Below are positions 55,386 through 64,000 of a DNA stretch of 64,000 nucleotides, piece by piece. Within the stretch, counting starts at the first letter, position 1; each line of letters begins with the position of its first letter. The translations under genes and the position numbers were made by a program. The notes below the pieces were generated by a model. The model was given only the letters and a program-made list of their open reading frames with translations. It had not been told where the DNA came from and ran no database searches. Source of the stretch: Bacillus nakamurai (GTDB lineage Bacteria; Bacillota; Bacilli; Bacillales; Bacillaceae); assembly GCF_001584325.1 (NCBI RefSeq), contig NZ_LSAZ01000007.1, forward strand, positions 62,001 through 126,000, written 5' to 3'.

Positions 55386-56702
55386 CTACTTTCCTTTGTT
55401 AGATTGGTTTCTTCTCTGTTTCCTTTTAATTTTTTCCATTTCATAGCTCATTTTCTTTTTATAGCCCGGTTTCACTTTTTTCGGTTTTTTCACAAGGCGC
55501 TGTGCGATTTGGTCCGCCTCATTTTGTGTCTTTTTCCGTTTTTTACGGCGGTGGCGGTCATCACCTTTTTTCCATTCGCCGTTTACAAGCTCTGCATATT
55601 CAAACTCAATGCCCATTTTTTCAAGTCTGACGAGCGCATCCTCATCAGAAATCTCATAAATGGTCAGCGCTTGGCCTGAAGAACCGGCGCGTGCCGTTCG
55701 TCCGACACGGTGGACATAAAAGTCCAGATCATCCGGAAGCTCATAGTTTATGACATGGCTTACGCCTTTAATGTCAATCCCTCTGGCTGCAAGATCCGTT
55801 GCGATCACGTATGTGAATTCAAGATCATTAATCTGTTTCATGACTTTTTTACGCTCACGCGGCGTTAATCCTCCGTGCAGAAGGCCGATTTTCATTCCCT
55901 TTTCCGTCAGGTACCGCGCAATATGGTCAGCAGTGTTTTTTGTATTTGCAAAAACGATGCCTAAATAAGGGTTTATATGTGACATCATGTCAAAAAGCAG
56001 CTTGTCCTTATCACGCTGTTTGGAAGGGATTAAGACATGCTCGATCTTTTCGGCAGTGATCCTTTTCGGCTCTACATGCGCGTATTTAGGATTCTCCATA
56101 TATTTTTTCAGAAACGGCTTCAGCTTTTCAGGAATCGTAGCCGAGAAAACGAGCATCTGCAAGTTTTCAGGCATGCGTGATCCGATGTAATCAACGTCTG
56201 CTAAAAATCCCATATCAAGCATGAGATCAGCCTCATCAATAACAAGGGCTTCGGCTTTGTAAACGTTCAGTGCCTGTTCCTTAATGAGATCGGCAATGCG
56301 GCCCGGCGTCCCTACGACGAGATGAGGCTGTGTTTTCAGCTTGTCGATCGATTTTTGTTTGTCCGTCCCGCCGATAAAGCATTTTGACCGAATCGGCTGG
56401 TCTGTTGCACCCTGAGTAATTTTAAGCGCTTCCTGATGAATCTGATTGGCGAGCTCTCTCGTCGGGGCTGTAATAACAGCCTGTACAACGTCAGAAGTTG
56501 GATCAATCCGGTTCAATAGAGGCAATAAATAAGCGTGGGTTTTCCCTGTTCCCGTCTGGGACTGCCCTATTACGCTTTCGTTTTTCAATACAGCGGGTAT
56601 CAGCCGTTTTTGAATATCTGTCGGTTCATAAAAACCGAGGCGGTGAACTGCATCTATAATGAACGGTTTTAAGTTATAAAGTTCAAATTTCGTTTCTTTC
56701 AT
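55386..56702 (-). CDS. cshB: DEAD-box RNA helicase CshB
   Basis: 438 residues. Q motif, [22 protein letters not shown] in [16 protein letters not shown], and [11 protein letters not shown]-terminal Lys/Arg-rich tail. Acts in RNA metabolism and cold shock with CspB. ATG at 56702 after AAGGAG. A minus-strand -10 TATAAT lies at 56747-56752. Confidence 0.95.
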   Translation of the reverse strand: MKETKFELYNLKPFIIDAVHRLGFYEPTDIQKRLIPAVLKNESVIGQSQTGTGKTHAYLLPLLNRIDPTSDVVQAVITAPTRELANQIHQEALKITQGATDQPIRSKCFIGGTDKQKSIDKLKTQPHLVVGTPGRIADLIKEQALNVYKAEALVIDEADLMLDMGFLADVDYIGSRMPENLQMLVFSATIPEKLKPFLKKYMENPKYAHVEPKRITAEKIEHVLIPSKQRDKDKLLFDMMSHINPYLGIVFANTKNTADHIARYLTEKGMKIGLLHGGLTPRERKKVMKQINDLEFTYVIATDLAARGIDIKGVSHVINYELPDDLDFYVHRVGRTARAGSSGQALTIYEISDEDALVRLEKMGIEFEYAELVNGEWKKGDDRHRRKKRKKTQNEADQIAQRLVKKPKKVKPGYKKKMSYEMEKIKRKQRRNQSNKGK

Positions 56703-56868
56703 TTTTCCCAGCTCCTTAAAGCGGCACATTATGTGTCCATCATCACATTATAACCGATTTTACTTAAAAACACCATGTCTTGGGGGAAACCTGTTTTTTG
56801 AGACCGAAAAGCAAATGCCCCCTTCGATGCATATTGTAATAGCAGAGAGACAGAAAGGAGGTACAAGT

Positions 56869-57594
56869 ATGTTTCCACAGCAGCAGCCGATGAGAAATAT
56901 AGCGCAGCAGGGCCGGCAGATGATGAACCCGCGGATGATGGGAAGAGGGGCTTCTATGGCAGCCCGGCAGCAATTCATGCAGCCTGCCAGGCAGCTTTTC
57001 CCTCAGCAGATTACAGGTGCAGGCGCAACAAACGGCGGCGCAGGCGGAGGTTTAAAAGGAATGCTGTCTAAGTTTTTGCCTGGTTCGGGGGGCGGGGCTG
57101 CGTCCGCACCCGCCGCAGCAAGCGGAGGCGCAAGCGCAGGCCTGCAAGGTATTCAGAATTTAGCAAGTCCCGCGTCACTGTCAGGCATGCTCGGCAACGT
57201 TCAAAAGGTGCTCGGCATGGCCCAGCAGGTTACGCCAATGATACAGCAGTACGGTCCTTTAGTCCGGAATCTGCCCGCCATGATGAAGCTGTACAGCCAA
57301 TTAGGCAGCGATGATGATGAGACCGAAGAAAAAAATGAGAGCGACACTGACGAAACAAAAGAAGAAACAGAAACTGCAGAAAAAGGCGAAACAGAAAAAA
57401 CGTCCGAGACAGATGACGATGCTAAATCGAGCGCCGCTTCTCAAACATCGAAAAAAACATCCAAAAAAACATCCAAAAAAACATCAGCGCAGACTTCAGC
57501 CTCGAAAAAAAAAGAAGCGTCAGCGGCTGATTCAGCCGACCCGCCGAAACCAAAAAGAACATCAGGCAGATCGAAGCCCAAATTATATATTTAA
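56869..57594 (+). CDS. yqfQ: YqfQ (VrrA-like) low-complexity protein
   Basis: 241 residues. N-terminus rich in Gln, Met and Arg, then a Gly/Ala-rich hydrophobic middle (about 50-120), an acidic Glu/Asp/Thr block (about 145-185) and a basic tail with KKTS repeated three times. DNA of the tail holds a 12-base tandem repeat. Related to VrrA of the B. anthracis group; thought to be a spore or coat protein. ATG at 56869 is 8 bases after AAAGGAGG. Confidence 0.85.
   Translation: MFPQQQPMRNIAQQGRQMMNPRMMGRGASMAARQQFMQPARQLFPQQITGAGATNGGAGGGLKGMLSKFLPGSGGGAASAPAAASGGASAGLQGIQNLASPASLSGMLGNVQKVLGMAQQVTPMIQQYGPLVRNLPAMMKLYSQLGSDDDETEEKNESDTDETKEETETAEKGETEKTSETDDDAKSSAASQTSKKTSKKTSKKTSAQTSASKKKEASAADSADPPKPKRTSGRSKPKLYI
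57445..57484 (+). repeat. 12-base tandem repeat in yqfQ
   Basis: Three copies of AAAAAAACATCC (encoding Lys-Lys-Thr-Ser) in a row. A simple variable-number repeat candidate. Confidence 0.85.
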
Positions 57595-57600
57595 CATTCT

Positions 57601-57629
57601 TTGATATCTTACGGAAGATTAGCTATAAT
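57601..57629 (+). promoter_or_regulatory. Strong SigA promoter of ispH
   Basis: TTGATA (57601-57606), 17-base spacer, TATAAT (57624-57629). One mismatch to the consensus. Start of transcription expected near 57636. Confidence 0.88.
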
Positions 57630-57651
57630 GGGATCAGAAGAATGCAAGATT

Positions 57652-57676
57652 AGAGCCGTTTAACTACGGCTTTTTA
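57652..57676 (+). terminator. Hairpin with U-tract in the ispH leader
   Basis: AGCCGT / ACGGCT stem (8 pairs with flanks) followed by TTTTT, about 20 bases after the expected transcription start and 41 bases before ispH. It may be a weak terminator of yqfQ or an attenuator in the ispH leader. Confidence 0.6.
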
Positions 57677-57716
57677 TATTGCCTCTACACTCACTTTTTG
57701 ATAGGAGGACATTACA

Positions 57717-58661
57717 TTGGACGTTATCAAAATCTCGCCGCGCGGCTATTGTTATGGCGTCGTTGATGCTATGGTCATTGCCAAAAACGCGTCACTCGAT
57801 AAAAGCCTGCCAAGACCTATATATATACTCGGAATGATCGTTCATAATAAACACGTCACAGATGCATTTGAAGAAGACGGGATTTACACACTGGACGGAA
57901 CAAACCGTCTGGAGATTTTAAAGCAGGTGGACAAAGGAACCGTTATTTTTACGGCTCACGGAGTGTCTCCCGAAGTTCGGAAAGCCGCTGAAGAAAAAGG
58001 GCTTGTAACGATTGACGCGACATGCCCCGATGTTACGAAAACACATGACTTAATTTTAAAAGTAAAAGCGGAAGGCTATCACGTCATCTATATCGGCAAA
58101 AAAGGACACCCTGAGCCTGAAGGAGCCGTCGGCGTCGCGCCTGAAATCGTTCATCTCGTTGAAACAGAGGAAGATGTCAGGAATCTCGATATCCAGGCAG
58201 AGAAGTTAATCGTCACGAACCAAACGACAATGTCGCAATGGGACGTCCATGACATTATGGAAACGGTCAAAGAAAAGTATCCTCATGTGGAGTACCATCA
58301 GGAAATATGCCTGGCAACACAGGTCCGCCAAGAAGCCGTATCAGAGCAAGCAAAAAAAGCGGACTTAACGATTGTCGTCGGTGACCCGAAAAGCAACAAC
58401 TCAAACAGGCTCGCCCAAGTGTCAGAAGAAATCGCCGGGACAAAAGCCTACCGGATCGGAGACCTCAGCGAGCTAAAGCTTGATTGGCTCAAAGATGTTC
58501 ATACGGTCGCCGTTACCGCCGGTGCGTCCACACCGACGCCAATTACAAAAGAAGTGATCCGCTTTTTAGAACAATTCAATCATAACGATGAATCGACTTG
58601 GGGTATTGAGCATAATGTGCCGCTCCAAAAAATTCTTCCGAAAGTAAAGATAAAAAACTGA
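57717..58661 (+). CDS. ispH: 4-hydroxy-3-methylbut-2-enyl diphosphate reductase
   Basis: 314 residues. Last step of the MEP pathway, yielding IPP and DMAPP. Fe-S cluster ligands Cys12 (RGYCYGV), Cys in DATCPDV and Cys in EICLATQ are present. TTG start at 57717 after AGGAGG. Confidence 0.97.
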   Translation: MDVIKISPRGYCYGVVDAMVIAKNASLDKSLPRPIYILGMIVHNKHVTDAFEEDGIYTLDGTNRLEILKQVDKGTVIFTAHGVSPEVRKAAEEKGLVTIDATCPDVTKTHDLILKVKAEGYHVIYIGKKGHPEPEGAVGVAPEIVHLVETEEDVRNLDIQAEKLIVTNQTTMSQWDVHDIMETVKEKYPHVEYHQEICLATQVRQEAVSEQAKKADLTIVVGDPKSNNSNRLAQVSEEIAGTKAYRIGDLSELKLDWLKDVHTVAVTAGASTPTPITKEVIRFLEQFNHNDESTWGIEHNVPLQKILPKVKIKN

Positions 58662-58684
58662 GGCTCCCGCCTCAGTTTTTTTAT
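58652..58684. terminator. Bidirectional terminator ispH / yqfO
   Basis: AAAAAACTGAGGC / GCCTCAGTTTTTT stem between convergent genes. Confidence 0.94.
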
Positions 58685-59802
58685 AAGAAGGTAAATGGAT
58701 TTGTATCTGTTTCCGAAGCAAAAATACGCACTTCGTAATTTTTCTCTCCGGCCATGGCAGCAAGCTTTTCAGCTACGCCCTTTTTCATGATTTTTTCAGC
58801 GTAATGCCCCGGATCAACGACGTTTAATCCCATCATCATCGCGTCATGCGCCACATGAAAATAAAGATCACCCGTCACGTAAACATCTGCGCCTTTGCGT
58901 TTTGCCTGATAAATATATTTATTCCCGTCTCCCCCGAGCACCGCCACTTTTTTAACCGTGCTGTCAGGCTCGCCGACCATCCGCACTCCGTTGACGTCAA
59001 ACTTCTCTTTGACAAACAATGAAAATTCCCGGAGCGTCATCTCCTGCTGGAGTTTCCCGATGCGGCCGAGGCCTTTTTCAAGAGGAGACTGCTCTACAGG
59101 ATAAATATCGTATGCCACCTCTTCGTACGGATGGCTTTTCACTGCCGCTTTCACGACTGCTTTTTCTAAACTGGCGGGAAAAACGGATTCAAGCCTTACT
59201 TCATGGACAAGCTCCAATTCTCCTGTGTGGCCGATAAACGGCTTAGCCCCGTCCAGCGGCTTAAAGCTGCCGATCCCCTCTGCAGAAAACGCGCAATGGC
59301 TGTAATTGCCGATATGTCCGGCTCCCGCATTACCAAGCGCCGTTCTGACAGCTTCTTCATAGTCCTTCGGTACATACACGACCAGCTTTTTAAGCGGGTC
59401 CGTATACGTCGGGACAAGCACTTCTGTTTCTGTAAGGCCGAGTGCCTCTGCAAGCAGATCATTCACACCGCCGTCAGCTACATCCAGATTCGTATGGGCC
59501 GCATATACAGCGATATCATGTTTTAAACATTTTTCAATCAGTCTTCCGGCCGGCTGATCAGTTGTTACCTGTTTAAGCGGCCGGAAAATCGGCGGATGGT
59601 GGGCGATAATTAAATCCGCTTGTTTTTCGATGGCTTCATCCACTGTACTTTCCAGAACATCAAGTGTGACCATCACATTTTTCACCGGCTTATTCAGGCT
59701 GCCGATTTGCAAACCGATCTTATCACCTTCAACCGCAAAAGCCTTCGGAGAAAATTGTTCAAATAACTGAATGATCTCTTGCCCGTTAATATGTTTAGGC
59801 AT
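58681..59802 (-). CDS. yqfO: NIF3/DUF34-like protein YqfO
   Basis: 373 residues, NIF3-like dinuclear metal fold with HHPPIF and AHTNLD motifs in the first half and a PII-like inserted domain (about 130-235, LVVYVPKDYEE...HPYEEVAYDIYPVEQ). Likely a metal-dependent hydrolase or regulator; function not established. Overlaps trmK by 8 bases. Confidence 0.92.
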   Translation of the reverse strand: MPKHINGQEIIQLFEQFSPKAFAVEGDKIGLQIGSLNKPVKNVMVTLDVLESTVDEAIEKQADLIIAHHPPIFRPLKQVTTDQPAGRLIEKCLKHDIAVYAAHTNLDVADGGVNDLLAEALGLTETEVLVPTYTDPLKKLVVYVPKDYEEAVRTALGNAGAGHIGNYSHCAFSAEGIGSFKPLDGAKPFIGHTGELELVHEVRLESVFPASLEKAVVKAAVKSHPYEEVAYDIYPVEQSPLEKGLGRIGKLQQEMTLREFSLFVKEKFDVNGVRMVGEPDSTVKKVAVLGGDGNKYIYQAKRKGADVYVTGDLYFHVAHDAMMMGLNVVDPGHYAEKIMKKGVAEKLAAMAGEKNYEVRIFASETDTNPFTFL

Positions 59803-60511
59803 GACCGATAACCTCCTTTAACAAAGCGATGCGCTCTTTCAGCTCAGCTAATTTTTCATGACTCTGCCCATCTTTCGCAGCACTGCTGATCTGTTCGTAA
59901 ATATGTTCTGTATGCTTAAGCTCTTGACTCCATTTTTTGATGAAAACTTCATTCTTTTCTTTTAATAAGAACGGTCCTACCAGCATTCCGGCGGCCATTG
60001 TCATATGTTGATACGGCGCATTCGGATCTCCGGCTTCTGCGACGAGTATCTCGTAACACTTTCCGTCTTCTTCAAGGATCACTTCATCGATAAGTTCAAA
60101 GCCTTCCCGATAAAGCCATTCTCTTATATGAACGGCATGAATATTCGGCTGCAAGATCAGCCGTTCACGCCCCGTTAATTTTGTTTTTCCCGACTCCAAA
60201 ATATGGGCGATAAGCGCTCCTCCCATACCCGCGATTGTAATGGCATCGGCTTCTCCTTTTTCAATGACGCTTAGCCCGTCGCCTTTTCTTACGGATATTT
60301 GAGCGCTTAAGTTCAGTTTTTCCACCTGCTGTTTTGCAGAAAGATACGGCCCGTCCGTGATTTCGCCTGCGATCGCACGGCTGGCCAATTTGTTTAAAAC
60401 GGCATAGCAAGGAAGATACGCGTGATCCGATCCGATGTCTGCCACCGCCGCGTCACGGGGGATGTACTCCGCTACAGTCTGCAATCTTTTAGATAACTTC
60501 ATTTCATTCAC
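59795..60511 (-). CDS. trmK: tRNA (adenine22-N1)-methyltransferase TrmK
   Basis: 238 residues. SAM-binding motif VADIGSDHAYLP and the NPPY-like catalytic region with LQPN. Methylates A22 in the D-arm of tRNAs. GTG at 60511 was chosen because it gives the family N-terminus MNEMKLSKRLQ; longer starts run through the cccA terminator hairpin. Confidence 0.92.
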   Translation of the reverse strand: MNEMKLSKRLQTVAEYIPRDAAVADIGSDHAYLPCYAVLNKLASRAIAGEITDGPYLSAKQQVEKLNLSAQISVRKGDGLSVIEKGEADAITIAGMGGALIAHILESGKTKLTGRERLILQPNIHAVHIREWLYREGFELIDEVILEEDGKCYEILVAEAGDPNAPYQHMTMAAGMLVGPFLLKEKNEVFIKKWSQELKHTEHIYEQISSAAKDGQSHEKLAELKERIALLKEVIGHA

Positions 60512-60555
60512 AATATCACAACTTTTCTCAGGTTCTTTTTCCTTTACTATCATAT

Positions 60556-60584
60556 AAAAAAACCGCCCGGAATCCAAGCGGCGG
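60556..60584 (-). terminator. cccA terminator
   Basis: CCGCC / GGCGG stem followed by seven T on the minus strand, in the gap between cccA and trmK. Confidence 0.7.
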
Positions 60585-60627
60585 ATAGAGTTTTTCATAT
60601 GTCTTTTACAGGGCGCCTGCCGGCTGA

Positions 60628-60990
60628 TTATTTAATCCCGGATACCCATTTCGCCATATCGTCAATTTTTTCGGCCGGAACGAGGCCTGCGGGCATTCCG
60701 TTGCCGCCTTTTTCAATTCTTGTTTTAATAGCAGCAACATCTTTTCTTTTTCCGACACCTTTTAAGCTTGGACCTGACACGCCTTCATAGTTTTCACCGT
60801 GGCAGGTAATACAGTTCGCTTTATAAATCTCTTCAGGTGAAGCGTTTGCAGTTTCCTTTTCATCGGACTTGCTTTCACCGCCGCTTGCGATTTGATGCGC
60901 ATCCCCATTTCCTTTTACAGACAAAAAGAAAGTCAAACCTATTCCAAGCACCGCAATCAGCAAAAAAGGAATCAGCGGATTCCATTTCAT
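60628..60990 (-). CDS. cccA: Cytochrome c550, membrane-anchored
   Basis: 120 residues. N-terminal membrane anchor (about 5-25), charged linker, then a class I cytochrome c domain with heme motif CITCH (Cys60, Cys63, His64) and axial Met in GGNGMPAGL. Electron carrier on the outer face of the membrane. ATG at 60990 gives MKWNPLIPF as in the family. Confidence 0.95.
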   Translation of the reverse strand: MKWNPLIPFLLIAVLGIGLTFFLSVKGNGDAHQIASGGESKSDEKETANASPEEIYKANCITCHGENYEGVSGPSLKGVGKRKDVAAIKTRIEKGGNGMPAGLVPAEKIDDMAKWVSGIK

Positions 60991-61035
60991 GTCTCCATCC
61001 CCCTTTTTCATTCTCCCCCTATGTAAACACTTCTA

Positions 61036-61064
61036 ATTCTAACTTATTTTTACAAAAAGTAAAT
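61036..61064 (-). promoter_or_regulatory. Proximal promoter of cccA
   Basis: Minus strand TTTACT (61059-61064), 17-base spacer, TAGAAT (61036-61041), about 46 bases before cccA. Confidence 0.6.
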
Positions 61065-61150
61065 GGATTTGCAAAGCAATTTCATTGATTTCACAATTTA
61101 TACAAAAAAGAAAAATAACTGATTTGTTTATCCAAAATTATCTTTATTCT

Positions 61151-61179
61151 ATTGTATAATGAATTGTATACGCTTACAA
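61151..61179 (-). promoter_or_regulatory. Distal promoter of cccA with overlapping cre-like site
   Basis: Minus strand TTGTAA (61174-61179), 17-base spacer, TACAAT (61151-61156). TGTAAGCGTATACA (61165-61178), one mismatch from the CcpA cre consensus TGWAANCGNTNWCA, overlaps the -35, so glucose repression is likely. Confidence 0.65.
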
Positions 61180-61302
61180 TAAGGAATATAAATAAACTTT
61201 CTTACTCATTCCCCTCCGTACATACTGCATTTTAGCCGAAGCCCATTTGCAAATCATATGCTTATCCAGTAAAATAAAGGTATATTATCCATATATCTTT
61301 TC

Positions 61303-61335
61303 AAATAAAAAGAACGGATCAAAAAGACCCGTTCT
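61303..61335 (-). terminator. sigA terminator
   Basis: AGAACGG / CCGTTCT stem followed by TTTTTATTT on the minus strand, overlapping the sigA stop codon. Confidence 0.88.
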
Positions 61336-62455
61336 ATTCGAGAAAATCCTTCAGGCGTTTGCTTCTGCTTGGATGTCTCAATTTACGAAGCGCTTTTGCT
61401 TCAATTTGACGAATACGCTCTCTCGTTACTCCAAATACCTTGCCGACTTCTTCCAGCGTTCTTGTACGTCCGTCATCAAGCCCGAAACGGAGACGCAACA
61501 CGTTTTCTTCACGATCTGTCAACGTATCCAGCACATCTTCCAGCTGCTCTTTTAACAGCTCATATGCCGCATGATCCGACGGAGACGTCGCTTCCTGGTC
61601 TTCAATGAAATCACCGAGATGTGAATCGTCTTCTTCACCGATCGGCGTTTCTAAAGAAACAGGCTCTTGAGCAATCTTTAAAATTTCACGGACTTTTTCA
61701 GGCGTAAGATCCATGTCCTCGGCAATCTCTTCCGGTGTAGGCTCTCTGCCTAAATCCTGAAGAAGCTGGCGCTGCACACGGATTAATTTGTTGATGGTTT
61801 CAACCATGTGAACAGGGATACGAATCGTTCTCGCCTGGTCAGCGATGGCGCGTGTAATCGCCTGTCTGATCCACCAAGTTGCATACGTACTGAATTTATA
61901 TCCTTTACGGTAGTCAAATTTTTCGACAGCTTTCATGAGACCCATGTTTCCTTCTTGAATCAAGTCTAAGAAAAGCATGCCGCGGCCGACATACCGTTTA
62001 GCAATGCTGACAACTAAACGAAGGTTTGCTTCAGCCAGTCTGCGTTTAGATTCCTCGTCACCTTCTTCAATTTTTTGAGCGTAGGTGATTTCTTCTTTAG
62101 CAGAAAGAAGATTTACCCGTCCGATTTCCTTTAGGTACATGCGGACTGGATCATTGATCTTTACACCAGGCGGTACACTGAGGTCATTAAGGTCAAATTC
62201 TTCTTCGGCTTTGGCAAGCTGTTGAATATTAGGATCTTCTGTTTCTTCATTTTCACTAATTAATTCAACACCTTGTTCTCCTAAAAATTCATAATACTCA
62301 TCCATTTGGTCTGATTCAATTTCAAAGCTGGACATGCGTTCAGCAATTTCTTCATATGTTAAAACGCCACGTTTTTTCCCGGCTTCTGTCAATTGGTCTT
62401 TTATTTGGTCTAGTGTGAGTTCTGTTTCTGTTTCGTGGGTTTGTTTATCAGCCAT
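61334..62455 (-). CDS. sigA: Major sigma factor SigA (sigma-43)
   Basis: 373 residues. Region 1.1-like acidic N-terminus, region 1.2 ([16 protein letters not shown]), region 2 with [17 protein letters not shown], region 3, and region 4 with the helix-turn-helix [20 protein letters not shown]. Housekeeping sigma factor. GGAGGGA before the ATG at 62455. Downstream of dnaG with 195 bases between, where internal promoters are known in B. subtilis. Confidence 0.98.
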   Translation of the reverse strand: MADKQTHETETELTLDQIKDQLTEAGKKRGVLTYEEIAERMSSFEIESDQMDEYYEFLGEQGVELISENEETEDPNIQQLAKAEEEFDLNDLSVPPGVKINDPVRMYLKEIGRVNLLSAKEEITYAQKIEEGDEESKRRLAEANLRLVVSIAKRYVGRGMLFLDLIQEGNMGLMKAVEKFDYRKGYKFSTYATWWIRQAITRAIADQARTIRIPVHMVETINKLIRVQRQLLQDLGREPTPEEIAEDMDLTPEKVREILKIAQEPVSLETPIGEEDDSHLGDFIEDQEATSPSDHAAYELLKEQLEDVLDTLTDREENVLRLRFGLDDGRTRTLEEVGKVFGVTRERIRQIEAKALRKLRHPSRSKRLKDFLE

Positions 62456-62650
62456 TATGGATCCCTCCTTCCAAAGCTTGCAACGAATTCTAAAAGCGGT
62501 ATGTTTCTTATCCGTCCCCAGGGCATTATCTATTTTTCAGCATGCGGGTAGCAGCGGATAATAAATGACAATTCATGGTGAGGTTAAGCGATCTATTTGC
62601 TCCTCCGCAAGGAATCATTGCCAACCTGAACGCTGTGCCTCTTTTTACTG

Positions 62651-64000
62651 TTATTTTAATGATCGGTTTAATGAGACAATTTCTTGAGCCAAAGACGCAG
62701 CTTTTATAAAGTCTTTCTGTCTCTCTGCATCTGCTCTTTCTGCTTCTTTTTCCTTTATCATTGACCATTTTCTGTGATCCAACACTTTTTTTACGTAATC
62801 GGATAACTCGGCCTCTGTCAGCTCCTCGTTTACCTGGAGCATCCATATATCTGAAAGCAGCTGGCTGATTTCCTCATCCTGCATTTTTGCCATGAGATGC
62901 TGCGGCGTCAATTCAGCACCTTCTTCATAAACAGCGTACAGATATGCGGCCAGCGCACGATGTCCGTCAATGTTAAATTCAAAACCGACACGTTCAATTA
63001 CTTTTTTGATAACGTTTCGGTCCCTAAGCATATGAGCGAGAAGAAGTCTTTCCGCATTCTCGTAGGCCGGACGCAGACGCCGCTGTTTCGCTTTTGTCGT
63101 AATCCGGGCCCGTCTCGTTTGCGTTTCGGCGTTTTTTGCGGCCGGTGCGTTTTGTTTTGAATAGATGGAAAGCTGTTCTGTTAACGATTCTTCTGAAAGG
63201 GAAAACTCGGATGCGAGCTGCTTCACATACATTTCCTGTTCGAGCGACCCGGAAAGAGCGCTGATCTCTTTCAGCACTTCTTTCATGTAAGTCAGCCGGT
63301 CCCCTTCGTCAGATAGGTTTTTTCCTTTCCGGAAATATTGCATTTTAAAAGCCATGACCGTGACGCTTGCCTCAATGATCTCGGTCTTGAATTTTTCTCC
63401 GCCACGGCTCCTGATATAATCATCAGGGTCCAGCCCGTCAGGCATCATGCTCACTCTTACTTTACAATCAGCTTTCTGAAGCAGATCTGCCGCTTTCAGC
63501 GTAGCTTCATAACCGGCTTTATCCGAATCGTAACAAAGAATGACCTCTTGAACGTTTCTTCTCAGGATCTTCACATGCTCTTCTGTAAGCGAGGTGCCCA
63601 TTGTGGCGATGCTCTCTTTCACGCCGGAGCTGACAGCGGAAATCACATCCGCAAATCCCTCAAACAGCACGGCTCTCTCCTGCTTTCTGATCGGCAGGCG
63701 CGCCTTGTGAAAGTTGTACAGAAGCTTTGATTTATGAAACAGCGGCGTTTCCGGGCTGTTCATATATTTCGGCTGCTGGCTCCCGAGTGCTCTTCCTGAA
63801 AAAGCCGCCACGGCTCCGTGATGATCATGAATAGGAAACATAATCCGGTTTCTGAAACGGTCAAAATATCCGCTTCCATCTTCCCTTCTGATCAAAAGGC
63901 CCGCTTTTTCCATCTGCTCTTCTTTAAAACCGCGTTTTGCTAAGAATTTCGTCATGAAATCCCATGAATCCAACGCATAGCCGATTTCAAACTCATCTAT
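62651..64000 (-). CDS. dnaG: DNA primase DnaG, C-terminal three quarters (cut by window edge)
   Basis: 450 codons present; the frame is open to the right edge and the start and zinc-binding domain lie outside. Visible: the RNA polymerase core with [21 protein letters not shown], the TOPRIM motifs [11 protein letters not shown] and [13 protein letters not shown], and the C-terminal helicase-binding domain. Makes RNA primers for replication. First gene before sigA in the macromolecular synthesis operon. Confidence 0.96.
   Translation of the reverse strand: MDEFEIGYALDSWDFMTKFLAKRGFKEEQMEKAGLLIRREDGSGYFDRFRNRIMFPIHDHHGAVAAFSGRALGSQQPKYMNSPETPLFHKSKLLYNFHKARLPIRKQERAVLFEGFADVISAVSSGVKESIATMGTSLTEEHVKILRRNVQEVILCYDSDKAGYEATLKAADLLQKADCKVRVSMMPDGLDPDDYIRSRGGEKFKTEIIEASVTVMAFKMQYFRKGKNLSDEGDRLTYMKEVLKEISALSGSLEQEMYVKQLASEFSLSEESLTEQLSIYSKQNAPAAKNAETQTRRARITTKAKQRRLRPAYENAERLLLAHMLRDRNVIKKVIERVGFEFNIDGHRALAAYLYAVYEEGAELTPQHLMAKMQDEEISQLLSDIWMLQVNEELTEAELSDYVKKVLDHRKWSMIKEKEAERADAERQKDFIKAASLAQEIVSLNRSLK

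Larger units (their letters stand above)
60991..61333. other. Intergenic region cccA / sigA
   Basis: 343 bases, AT-rich. Holds two cccA promoters, a cre-like site and the sigA terminator at its right end. From about 61180 to 61302 I see no gene or clear signal. Confidence 0.6.

Overview
The window is core chromosome of a member of the Bacillus subtilis species complex. Gene order follows the B. subtilis 168 segment from spoIIIAG through efp, gcv, sinIR-tasA, comG, pst and sodA to sigA-dnaG almost gene for gene. The proteins differ enough from my recall of strain 168 (shorter TapA, several missing genes, an extra antiporter gene) that a sister species such as the B. amyloliquefaciens/velezensis group is more likely. 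That placement is inference from memory of the families, not a database result. I see no prophage, insertion sequence, CRISPR array or conjugative element.

Layout. 1-4233: spoIIIA operon (AA to AG, minus strand) behind a good SigE promoter. 4310-9529: yqhV, efp, yqhT, yqhR (minus), yqhQ-yqhP (plus), patatin-like yqhO (minus). 9640-11574: mntR, lipM, yqhL. 11630-15860: glycine cleavage operon gcvT-gcvPA-gcvPB behind a tandem glycine riboswitch with a terminator. 15984-18472: SNF2-type helicase yqhH with yqhG. 18473-21380: biofilm switch sinI-sinR facing the matrix operon tapA-sipW-tasA, with a palindromic SinR operator upstream of tapA. 21591-26123: yqzG, yqzE and the seven-gene comG competence pseudopilus operon. 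26335-31332: a stress-linked stretch with a decayed corA, yqhB, rsbRD, a tRNA-Gln, mgsR, yqgY and yqgX; three SigB-type promoters can be read here. 31483-38198: yqgW, yqgV, yqgU, yqgT, glcK, yqgQ, an NhaC-family antiporter, yqgO, yqgN, rpmGA. 38547-39361: the uncharacterised pair yqzD-yqzC. 39461-43945: pst phosphate transporter operon behind a four-repeat Pho box. 43997-52601: pbpA, yqgE, sodA, yqgC, yqgB, yqfZ, ispG, yqfX, yqfW. 52667-64000: zur, yqfU, yqfT, nfo, cshB, yqfQ, ispH, yqfO, trmK, cccA, sigA and the 3' part of dnaG.

Functional threads. Sporulation (SpoIIIA channel), biofilm formation (Sin/TasA), competence (ComG), general stress (SigB targets), metal and phosphate homeostasis (MntR, Zur, Pst), isoprenoid synthesis (IspG, IspH), one-carbon and lipoate metabolism (Gcv, LipM, YqgN) and the macromolecular synthesis genes dnaG-sigA.

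Most unusual points. corA is a pseudogene with three independent lesions. comGF and spoIIIAD have no canonical start codon where their conserved N-termini require one; in both an AUU codon sits at good distance from a strong ribosome binding site. An NhaC-family gene occupies the slot where strain 168 carries the rhomboid protease gluP. Genes expected between conserved neighbours (yqhS/aroQ, yqgS, yqgM-yqgL, yqgA) are absent. ispH has a strong promoter followed at once by a terminator-like hairpin. cccA has two promoters, one overlapped by a cre-like site. I did not find a clearly new multi-gene system; the best uncharacterised pairs are yqhH-yqhG and yqzD-yqzC.
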